64,000 bases of DNA, taken from NCBI RefSeq assembly GCF_024347215.1, contig NZ_AP025282.1, positions 2,976,001 to 3,040,000 on the forward strand, in the 5' to 3' direction. The DNA is from Aliamphritea ceti. GTDB lineage: Bacteria; Pseudomonadota; Gammaproteobacteria; Pseudomonadales; Balneatricaceae. The number at the start of each line of letters is the position of its first letter. Positions within the stretch are counted from its first letter, which is position 1. The notes beneath the pieces are model-generated. The model worked only from the letters and a program-made list of their open reading frames with translations, ran no database searches and was not told where the DNA came from. The translations under genes and the position numbers were made by a program. Shown here piece after piece: positions 36,628-43,308 of the stretch.

Positions 36628-39060
36628 TTACGCTGGCTTAGCTGCATCCGCAGACTGACTGCTCTGAATCGCTTCACTGGCAGCGGCCACAGCCCGCTCT
36701 CTGTCCTGTTCAGTTGCGTGCTCCGGCATCTGAACCTCTACTTTACGGCGAGCAAATTCAATACCGTTTTCAGCAAATATACGCTGTACCTGCGCGTACA
36801 CTTCTTTACGAATCATAAACTGACCACCGGGCTTACAGGTAAACTTACCCCGTATCACCATACCGACTTCATCCACTTCAAGAACGCCCTGGCTCTTGAA
36901 TGGCTCGATAAAATCTTTACCTATAACCGGATCATTCAGCAACTCTTTACCCAGGTTCTTAAACAGCTTCTTCACTTTATTAATGTCGGTATCATGCGGC
37001 ACCCGAAAGCGCAGTTTCATGATTACCCAGTCACGACTGTAATTAGTTAGCCTGGCAATATCACCATAAGGCACTGTATGTAATGCACCCAAATGATGCC
37101 GCAAGCGTAATGAGCGTAAGGCAATCTTTTCGACAGTTCCTTTTATCTCGCCCACATCCACGTACTCCCCCATCCGGAACGCATCATCTATCAGGAAGAA
37201 CATACCTGAAACAATGTCTTTCACCAGCGTCTGAGCGCCAAAACCAATCGCCAGACCGACCACACCAGCACCTGCGAGTAGCGGTGTAGTATTAACACCC
37301 AGGCTGCTAAGAATCGCAAACAGTGAGCTGACAAAAATCAGTACAAACGCAATGATCCGTACAATCGGCAACAATGTAGCTGCGCGGGACAAACCCTGAC
37401 CACCTTCTGAATCATGTTCATCACCACCGGATGGCAATTCCATCGCCAGCTTACGTTTCACCAATACATCAATAACCTGAGCAGCAATCATCGCCAATAG
37501 TAACAGCACGGTAGACTCAACCAGGCTGGCGGCAATACGCGCACTGATGCCCTGACTCGCCAGATCTACATAACTGACGCCCCACAACAGCGGCAAAATA
37601 ATCAAAATTAAACTCGCTAACAAAAACCGGGTTACCCGCAAAGCACTTACCTGTACTTCACCGCGCATCATTGCTTCCTGCGCCCAGCTTTCCTCAGCCG
37701 TTTCATTATCTGCCTCTGTATCATCAACATCGGCATCAGCACCATCAATTACAGCTTCGCTTTCGGACTCTTCAGCTGAATCATTAAGATGCAAAGGATA
37801 CAAAGACTCAATCATTGCGCGGATAGCCACATCAAAGAAAGGCACTACAAGAAAGATCACCAGTGTCACAACAGCCGCGTAGATGACCTCTAAACTAAAA
37901 CCACCGTTGGCGATTATCACCTGCAAACTTACCCAGGTAAGTACCACAGCAATCATAACTACCTTGGGCCAAAACTCCGCAAATCTGATCCGCGACGGGC
38001 TGCTTTGCTCATTTTGCAATAACAACATCGCCGTAAATGTTTGGCGGTTACTCCAGACAATCCATAGCAAGGCCAGGTAAAAACAGAACTCCAGCCAGAA
38101 ACCAAGGCCGGCCTCGAATGGCTTAAGACCCAGATGCCAACTCCATTCCAGCACAATGCTGCTGGTCGCCAGCAAGGCAAGCACAACACCCTGATACACC
38201 ATTCGCGATGCGTCACGGTCAGGTAGATTGATCATCCGCAAATGACCATGACAAGGCGCCAGAAACACTGACATCAACACGTAAGCAACCCGGGCGATAT
38301 ACACGTAATCCAGAATGGCAACAGCCGTCATCATCGCAGTACTGTTACTAACAGATAACATAATCAAGGTTTCAGCCAGGCTGTAAAATATCAGTAGGCC
38401 AATATTAGCCAGAACAAATTGTCGCCCAAGCAATTTTAATTTAACCGCAAACGGCACTATGCTGCCGTCATCTTCCGGTAAACGATAGCGGGCGGGTAAT
38501 ATCCGCAACGCAATGACCGCAACAACGTAAGCAGCAGCAAGAATCATAGCGACCAGCCCCGCAAACCAGATGACCGCAAAAAAATCACCGAATGCGTCAC
38601 CTAACTCATTACCAACAACCGATAAACTTTGTGGTAAATCCAGCAATCGCTGTATCGCATTATGCAAATGATCCCGGGTATTAATAATCCCGGAGGTAAA
38701 TCCCTCAGACAGACTCTGCTTACCTTCAGCAGACTTCTCTGCCAGCCCCTGCAGCTGTTTATTCAACAGACTACGAACTTCTTTATCCGACAATTCTGCC
38801 AAAAAACCACTGACACTTTCTTTTGTCAGTGTCTCGGGCAACTGAGGTTCAGCAGTTGATGTTGCTGCTGCCTGAACATTTACCATCAGACTGAACACCA
38901 GAACCATGGCCAGACCCAGAGACATCCGGAACTGCGACAACAAAGTTCGTGACAACAAAGTTCGTGACAACAAAGTTCGTGACAACAAGTTTCGTAACAA
39001 CAAGGTGCGTAACAACTGAATACCCGACACAGAATATAGGGATAGAGATTGCTTCAGCAT
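36628..39060 (-). CDS. MscS-family mechanosensitive channel with repetitive leader
   Basis: An 810-residue channel protein. After a signal-like segment (about 46-66, ending VNVQAAA) and a periplasmic part (to about 150), there are about ten membrane helices. The MscS core near 580-760 contains LLAGAGVVGLAIGFGAQTLV, KDIVSGMFFLIDDAFRMGEY and LRHHLGALHTVPYGDI. It gates under membrane tension during osmotic downshift; large members resemble YbiO/MscK. AAGGAAAG precedes the ATG at 39060, whereas the internal ATG at 38925 lacks a ribosome site. The first 45 residues, with five RTLLS-type units, therefore seem to be translated as an extension of the signal peptide. Confidence 0.88.
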   Translation of the reverse strand: MLKQSLSLYSVSGIQLLRTLLLRNLLSRTLLSRTLLSRTLLSQFRMSLGLAMVLVFSLMVNVQAAATSTAEPQLPETLTKESVSGFLAELSDKEVRSLLNKQLQGLAEKSAEGKQSLSEGFTSGIINTRDHLHNAIQRLLDLPQSLSVVGNELGDAFGDFFAVIWFAGLVAMILAAAYVVAVIALRILPARYRLPEDDGSIVPFAVKLKLLGRQFVLANIGLLIFYSLAETLIMLSVSNSTAMMTAVAILDYVYIARVAYVLMSVFLAPCHGHLRMINLPDRDASRMVYQGVVLALLATSSIVLEWSWHLGLKPFEAGLGFWLEFCFYLALLWIVWSNRQTFTAMLLLQNEQSSPSRIRFAEFWPKVVMIAVVLTWVSLQVIIANGGFSLEVIYAAVVTLVIFLVVPFFDVAIRAMIESLYPLHLNDSAEESESEAVIDGADADVDDTEADNETAEESWAQEAMMRGEVQVSALRVTRFLLASLILIILPLLWGVSYVDLASQGISARIAASLVESTVLLLLAMIAAQVIDVLVKRKLAMELPSGGDEHDSEGGQGLSRAATLLPIVRIIAFVLIFVSSLFAILSSLGVNTTPLLAGAGVVGLAIGFGAQTLVKDIVSGMFFLIDDAFRMGEYVDVGEIKGTVEKIALRSLRLRHHLGALHTVPYGDIARLTNYSRDWVIMKLRFRVPHDTDINKVKKLFKNLGKELLNDPVIGKDFIEPFKSQGVLEVDEVGMVIRGKFTCKPGGQFMIRKEVYAQVQRIFAENGIEFARRKVEVQMPEHATEQDRERAVAAASEAIQSSQSADAAKPA
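38941..39015 (-). repeat. 15-bp tandem repeat in the 5-prime end of the mscS-type gene
   Basis: Five copies of CAAAGTTCGTGACAA (plus strand), three identical and two diverged. In frame they encode repeated RTLLS before the signal peptide. Confidence 0.92.
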
Positions 39061-39098
39061 TGAGACTTTCCTTTTTTATTATTCTATTCGAAGGCTAC

Positions 39099-39596
39099 TC
39101 AGAACCAGCGACGTACCTGCTGCATATAAGCCTGATACTCAGCACCAAACTTAGCCAGCAAATAAGCTTCTTCTTTACGAATGACAAAGTGCGACAACAA
39201 CCGTAAGGTCAGACTGACACAGAGCAAAATCCAACCATTGGCCAGCCATAATCCAAGGCCAATCTGAAACATAAACATCGCCAGATAAATTGGGTTACGG
39301 GAAAACCGATAAACACCCGTGATAATAATCCGGCTGGTTGGCTGCCAGGGCTCTATATGGGTTTTTGCCCGCAAAAACTGCAAGGCACATACCAATGCTA
39401 GTAACACAGCGGCAGCCATCACGCTTACACCCGGCCAATACACTACAGAGCTCAGCGTTAACGGAATGATAAGGTTCAGTCCCATCCCCAGTAATATCGA
39501 ACCTGCAACCATCAAAGGTGGTGGCACCCGAACTCCCGGCCCACGTTGATCGTTATCAGGATCAAACTGCTTATCTGGATTGGCAGTCATAGACAT
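39099..39596 (-). CDS. ICMT/PEMT-family membrane methyltransferase
   Basis: A 165-residue inner-membrane protein with about four helices and the isoprenylcysteine-methyltransferase-like C-terminus: GVYRFSRNPIYLAMFMFQIG and FVIRKEEAYLLAKFGAEYQA. In this family the conserved RNP and EE/Y motifs bind S-adenosylmethionine. The substrate is unknown. It ends 38 bases upstream of the mscS gene start on the same strand, so the three genes down to 35654 may form one unit. Confidence 0.88.
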   Translation of the reverse strand: MSMTANPDKQFDPDNDQRGPGVRVPPPLMVAGSILLGMGLNLIIPLTLSSVVYWPGVSVMAAAVLLALVCALQFLRAKTHIEPWQPTSRIIITGVYRFSRNPIYLAMFMFQIGLGLWLANGWILLCVSLTLRLLSHFVIRKEEAYLLAKFGAEYQAYMQQVRRWF

Positions 39597-39693
39597 TTCC
39601 GGTCAGTTAAACTGTTATCAAAACAAACCACTGGCTTGTCATCATTAACAGGCAGTATATTGAATCCACAGTGTAATGATAAGGAAACGCAGA

Positions 39694-40590
39694 ATGTTCG
39701 TGTTACAAAACAATAAGCTAGCAAAACTGCAACTCATTACCGCCCTGATTCTGTGCAGTCAGTACAGCTTTGCCGATTCACTGAAGCTCGCCAGCTGGAA
39801 TATCGAATGGCTAGATACCACCCCGGAACAACGCCAGCAAGAACGTAGCCCCTCAGACTATAAAACCTTACGCGCTTACGCCCGCCAGTTGGATGCCGAC
39901 ATCATCGCTTTTCAGGAAGTAGCCGACACAGCCAGCGCCGCTAAATTATTTCCAGCGAATGAATACCAGCTACTAATATCGTCCAGAGACAATGACCAGA
40001 AAGTCGGTTATGCGATACGCAAACACCTTAAAGTAACCCCCCTTCCAGAGCTGAGATCACTAGATCTGCATAACATACAAAGCCTGCGTTACGGCCTGCC
40101 AGTTACTGTTACCGCCCCAGACAAGCAAAACCTCACCCTGCTCAACGTTCATTTGAAAGCAGGCTGCTACAACAATAAAGCCGACAAACAAAGCAAGCGC
40201 CGTAAAAGCTGCCAACAATTGAATCAGCAGATTAGTCTTATCAAATCCTGGGCTCAGCAACAGGGCAATACAAAGTTTGCAATTCTTGGCGACTTCAACC
40301 GCCAGCTAAAAAACAATGCTGACAAGCACTGGAAGAATTTGAAGCAAGCAGACCTGCGTACCACCGGCAACAACAATGCCAGCCAGTGCTATAGCCGCCG
40401 CTATGACAAAAAAACAAATACCTGGAAATTACGTAACTACAAGCAATACATCGATCATATATTGCTGAGTGATGCAGCCAATCAAACTATGGAGTCAGGC
40501 TCTTTCTTCCAACACGTCTATAAAAAAGAAGACGTGTTAAAGGACTACCTGAGTGATCATTGTGCGGTGTCGGTGGAATTGAAGCTTTAA
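39694..40590 (+). CDS. Secreted endonuclease/exonuclease/phosphatase-family protein
   Basis: A 298-residue protein with a signal peptide (to about residue 26, YSFAD) and an EEP-type nuclease fold. Visible parts: LASWNIEWLD (metal-binding Asn and Glu region), DADIIAFQEV (catalytic Glu), NVHLKAGCY (His), FAILGDFNRQ (catalytic Asp/Asn) and SDHCAVSVEL (final His). The active-site set looks complete, so it may be an extracellular nuclease or phosphatase. The start at 39694 follows AAGGAAA. It lies 78 bases left of the outermost attC of the integron. Several stop codons and repeat-like units follow its stop. Confidence 0.88.
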   Translation: MFVLQNNKLAKLQLITALILCSQYSFADSLKLASWNIEWLDTTPEQRQQERSPSDYKTLRAYARQLDADIIAFQEVADTASAAKLFPANEYQLLISSRDNDQKVGYAIRKHLKVTPLPELRSLDLHNIQSLRYGLPVTVTAPDKQNLTLLNVHLKAGCYNNKADKQSKRRKSCQQLNQQISLIKSWAQQQGNTKFAILGDFNRQLKNNADKHWKNLKQADLRTTGNNNASQCYSRRYDKKTNTWKLRNYKQYIDHILLSDAANQTMESGSFFQHVYKKEDVLKDYLSDHCAVSVELKL

Positions 40591-40640
40591 TATAAGTGGA
40601 AGTTTAAGCAGAGCCTACATCTAAAAATTCAGAGCTGAGA
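40588..40640 (+). repeat. Stop-rich degenerate repeats after the nuclease gene
   Basis: After the TAA at 40588 further TAA/TGA codons recur within TAAGTGGAAG, TAAGCAGAGC and TGAGAGC-like units. They resemble the repeat behind etfA. Confidence 0.4.
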
Positions 40641-40667
40641 GCAATGCGATTAATTTTTTCATATGCA

Positions 40668-40759
40668 ACCTAACGCCTTGCTAAGCGGAAAATAATGGTT
40701 GGCTATAATCGCGGAGCGGTGGCCAACTGTTATTTTTCCGTTTAAGCAACTTGTTAGAT
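40668..40759 (-). repeat. attC site of cassette 2
   Basis: A 92-bp imperfect palindrome. On the minus strand it runs from ATCTAAC to GTTAGGT, with long complementary arms (GTTGCTTAAACGG.. against CCGCTTAGCAAG.., GTTGGC against GCCAAC). It begins directly at the end of the 229-residue gene. Confidence 0.88.
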
Positions 40760-41449
40760 TTATTCTGATTCTGAATTTAAAAGTGGAGGTTTAGCATCAC
40801 TAGGAAGCTCTTCTGCTCTCGACTGAGTTCTCCATACAATTTCTGTAATCTCTTTAACCCTATCGACTATGGGCTTTGCATCTTTTCCAAGCTTACCCAA
40901 TATTACTCCAGCGTCACCAATTAATCCCCAGTATCGGTCTAAGTCTGATTGTTTTTTATGCAACTCTTGTTGTAGTAACTCAAGTCGCTTTAAAAGCCTT
41001 TGCTTGTGTTTATCTTCAAACAACGTTGATTTAGAAATGAAATCTCTCAGGGAGTTTAATTTACTTTGAATTTGTTCTAGATCGCCATCAGAAAACTCGT
41101 AAATAAAAGTGTTTTTAATTTTAGTTAAAAAGCCTTGTCTATAGTTTTTTAACTTACGTTGTTCTTCGCTTACTAGAGCGTAAGGTGATAATTCATCTTT
41201 TAAGCTTTTGAAAAAATTGATCAACTCTTCTTTATGAGACTCAGGTTCATCAAATTTAATTGGTGGTAATTCCCAATTCAGACTGTTGGCCTCTGAAATA
41301 GCTTCCAATAAAGCATATGTACAAAGGCCAAGTTCACTTTCATCATCCACGGAGACATTTTGAAATTTTTTATCATATTGAGAAAGAACTTCGTACCCAG
41401 CTATTTTAGGGTCATTAGATAAGCTATCTAAAAAATTATCTGTAAACAT
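40760..41449 (-). CDS. Integron cassette protein of unknown function (229 residues)
   Basis: Only gene of cassette 2. Soluble, acidic N-terminal half and a long helical middle (about 100-170) with coiled-coil character (LLKRLELLQQELHKKQSDLD). This is followed by a compact segment YWGLIGDAGVILGKLGKDAK and a polar tail. No signal peptide or enzyme motif. It is AT-richer than the surrounding chromosome, consistent with transfer. AAAAGGAG precedes the ATG. I recognise no function; cassette proteins often concern phage defence, toxins or stress, but nothing here proves that. Confidence 0.85.
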   Translation of the reverse strand: MFTDNFLDSLSNDPKIAGYEVLSQYDKKFQNVSVDDESELGLCTYALLEAISEANSLNWELPPIKFDEPESHKEELINFFKSLKDELSPYALVSEEQRKLKNYRQGFLTKIKNTFIYEFSDGDLEQIQSKLNSLRDFISKSTLFEDKHKQRLLKRLELLQQELHKKQSDLDRYWGLIGDAGVILGKLGKDAKPIVDRVKEITEIVWRTQSRAEELPSDAKPPLLNSESE

Positions 41450-41469
41450 TCATACTCCTTTTGAAATAA

Positions 41470-41553
41470 ATCTAACGCTCGCAGCACACGTGGCTTTGTA
41501 GTGGAGGCGAAGCCGCAACGAAAAAGCCGTCGCTGTGACTGCGCTTGTTAAAG
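41470..41553 (-). repeat. attC site of cassette 1
   Basis: An 84-bp imperfect palindrome reading on the minus strand from CTTTAAC to GTTAGAT, with inner arms GGCTTT/AAAGCC and GCAG..CACA/TGTG..CTGC. It is the junction between the two cassettes. Confidence 0.86.
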
Positions 41554-41554
41554 G

Positions 41555-41896
41555 CTACTTGGCAAAATACTCTTTTACTTCGCCATTACTTTTTGTTGTG
41601 CGTTTACCAATTAAGCCTTTGGTTTCATAAATGTACTCAATCCTAAAAAACATATTTTTACCAATGTACTTCGTGAGCATCAGAACTTCCCCAGAATCGC
41701 ATACCAACTGCACATAGTAGCCTTCGCCATCGTTCCTTTTTCGGGCAATCTCTTTCTCATCGATAGCTTCTGCTACCACCTCTGGAAAAACCTTTAAACC
41801 CGCAGCTGCGTAAGTCGTCTCTACCGCGTTATCGCAAGCCAAAACAACCACAGGTAAAAAAGCCGATAAAAGTAACACTGCAATGCGAATGATCAT
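41555..41896 (-). CDS. Integron cassette protein, exported small protein
   Basis: Only gene of cassette 1. It encodes 113 residues with a signal peptide (about 1-20, IAVLLLSAFLPVVVLAC). The Cys at the end could be lipidated, although VLAC is a poor lipobox, or could pair with the later Cys in VQLVCDSGEV. The mature part is a small charged beta-type domain (YYVQLVCDSGEVLMLTKYIG, FFRIEYIYETKGLIGKRT). No family is recognised. It is the cassette next to attI and is likely the most strongly transcribed. Confidence 0.8.
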   Translation of the reverse strand: MIIRIAVLLLSAFLPVVVLACDNAVETTYAAAGLKVFPEVVAEAIDEKEIARKRNDGEGYYVQLVCDSGEVLMLTKYIGKNMFFRIEYIYETKGLIGKRTTKSNGEVKEYFAK

Positions 41897-41909
41897 GTGC
41901 TCTTTTGTC

Positions 41910-42040
41910 CTTTAACATTTTAATACTGAGCCGGCTCGTTTACCCAGTTTTTGAAACGGAACAAATAATCCATAACCATATGATATAAAAAAGAGTTATT
42001 AGATTACTCTTCAAGTCCTGCCTATAAAAACGAGCCGACG
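41910..42040. other. Probable attI and cassette promoter region
   Basis: The core GTTAAAG (minus strand, 41910-41916) marks the attI/cassette junction. Rightward, a 10-bp inverted repeat (CGGCTCGTTT at 41932-41941 and its complement at 42028-42037) frames about 86 AT-rich bases. The rest of the gap to the integrase (41897-42233) holds the intI promoter. attI limits cannot be set exactly by eye. Confidence 0.55.
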
Positions 42041-42167
42041 TATATATTCTGAAGGTATGGCGCGGTATCTACACACCTGAATTTTATAACTTACTGATAA
42101 TGCGACAGTTTAAATTTTATTTCCAGCATAAACGCGCATCAAAAAACATACTTTCGTGACCATTTTC

Positions 42168-42196
42168 TTGAAACCCCACAATAAACTGTATATACA
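42168..42196 (+). promoter_or_regulatory. Sigma-70 promoter of intI
   Basis: TTGAAA at 42168-42173 and TATACA at 42191-42196 with a 17-bp spacer. The -10 element lies inside the LexA box. Confidence 0.7.
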
Positions 42197-42201
42197 TACA
42201 G
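42186..42201. promoter_or_regulatory. LexA (SOS) box overlapping the intI promoter
   Basis: CTGTATATACATACAG matches the gammaproteobacterial LexA consensus CTG-N10-CAG with the AT-rich centre, and sits on the -10 hexamer. SOS control of integron integrases is established for class 1 and Vibrio integrons. Confidence 0.88.
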
Positions 42202-42233
42202 ATATCTTAATGAGAAGGATCTCCGAGGTAATC

Positions 42234-43196
42234 ATGGCAAAGAGCAAGCTACTGGAACAGGTTCGACAGGAAATCAGACTGCGCGGCTATAGCATCAGAA
42301 CCGAAAAAACTTACATAACCTGGATAAAGCGCTATATATATTTTCATCAACTCTCGCACCCAGCATCCATGGGGACAGATGAGGTGAGAAGTTTTTTATC
42401 CTGGCTGGCAAATGAACGACATGTCGCTGTTAATACACAGAAAACAGCATTAAATGCTCTCGCCTTCTTATACCATCAGGTTTTATCTATTCAATTAGGT
42501 GACATTGGCTTCACCCATGCAAAGCAACACCGTCGATTACCAACGGTGCTAAGCCGTTCAGAAATCAGTTTAATACTGCAGCAGTTACACCCACCTTACC
42601 GGCTAATTTTCTCACTATTGTATGGGAGTGGGTTACGCATTACCGAATGTTTACGGCTTCGCGTTCAGGATATAAATTTTAATGATGCTTCATTGACCGT
42701 ACGTGATGGCAAGGGCGGCAAAGATCGTAAAACTCTACTGAGTCGAAACCTTAGCGAGCCCCTTAATGACTGTATTAAAACCAGCTTACGCATTCAGGCT
42801 TTAGATAACCAACAAGGCTTAGGACCATCGCTTCCACACGCTTTGGGACGAAAATACCCCAATGCTTATCGACAACCGGCATGGATGTTTCTATTTCCTT
42901 CTCAATCACTTTGCCCCCACCCAATAACAGGTGAAGTTTGCCGCCACCATCTACACGATTCAACGCCCCGAAAAGCATTAAAAACAGCTGTGAGAAAAGC
43001 TGGCATTTTAAATAAACGCATCAGCTGTCATACATTCAGGCATTCATTTGCAACCCATTTACTTCAGTCAGGGCGCGACATCAGAACAGTGCAGGAATTA
43101 TTGGGCCATAGCGATGTATCAACCACCCAGATATATACTCATGTGTTGGGCCAACATTTTGCAGGAACAAGCAGCCCCTTAGATGAATTGCAATAA
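42234..43196 (+). CDS. intI: Integron integrase
   Basis: A tyrosine recombinase of 320 residues. Catalytic residues are visible: Arg135 (GSGLRITE), Lys in RDGKGGKDRK, His266 and Arg269 (CHTFRHSF), His292 (LLGHSDVS) and Tyr301 (TTQIYTH). The segment LPHALGRKYPNAYRQPAW (about 200-217) is the additional helix-containing patch that separates IntI from phage and XerCD recombinases. It lets IntI bind folded attC DNA. The start at 42234 follows GAGG and matches IntI family starts; the upstream in-frame ATG at 42156 would lie within the promoter and is rejected. No inactivating change is seen, so the integron may be active. Confidence 0.95.
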   Translation: MAKSKLLEQVRQEIRLRGYSIRTEKTYITWIKRYIYFHQLSHPASMGTDEVRSFLSWLANERHVAVNTQKTALNALAFLYHQVLSIQLGDIGFTHAKQHRRLPTVLSRSEISLILQQLHPPYRLIFSLLYGSGLRITECLRLRVQDINFNDASLTVRDGKGGKDRKTLLSRNLSEPLNDCIKTSLRIQALDNQQGLGPSLPHALGRKYPNAYRQPAWMFLFPSQSLCPHPITGEVCRHHLHDSTPRKALKTAVRKAGILNKRISCHTFRHSFATHLLQSGRDIRTVQELLGHSDVSTTQIYTHVLGQHFAGTSSPLDELQ

Positions 43197-43247
43197 TTGC
43201 AATACGCCTCACCTTTAACATATCGTCGCTGGTATCCGTCCGAGCAC

Positions 43248-43277
43248 AAAAAGGAGAGCCGAAGCTCTCCCTTTTTA
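43248..43277. terminator. Bidirectional terminator between intI and the Rieske-reductase gene
   Basis: GGAGAGC-CGAA-GCTCTCC flanked by A-run and T-run, serving both the plus-strand integrase and the convergent minus-strand gene. Confidence 0.9.
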
Positions 43278-43308
43278 CCGAATCTCACTTACGTACTTAT
43301 ACAATCAC

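Larger units (their letters stand above)
40668..43196. mobile_element. Small chromosomal integron: intI, attI and two cassettes
   Basis: It has the canonical layout: an IntI-type integrase on the plus strand, an attI region upstream of it, and cassettes lying on the other side with genes on the minus strand, each ending in an attC. Cassette limits read from the GTTRRRY/RYYYAAC core sites are 41476-41915 (cassette 1, 440 bp) and 40674-41475 (cassette 2, 802 bp). For both cassettes the leading core (GTTAAAG, GTTAGAT) is the complement of the first core of its own attC (CTTTAAC, ATCTAAC), as expected for circularised cassettes. Confidence 0.88.

Noticed and set aside
38790..38925. Internal start of the MscS gene that would exclude the RTLLS repeats
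   Set aside because: No ribosome site before 38925, while 39060 has AAGGAAAG. It remains possible but is less likely.
38941..39015. CRISPR array
   Set aside because: Direct 15-bp tandem units with no spacers, in frame within a coding gene.
42234..43196. Phage or ICE integrase
   Set aside because: It has the IntI-specific patch, the LexA box and neighbouring attC sites; no tRNA target or phage genes are nearby.
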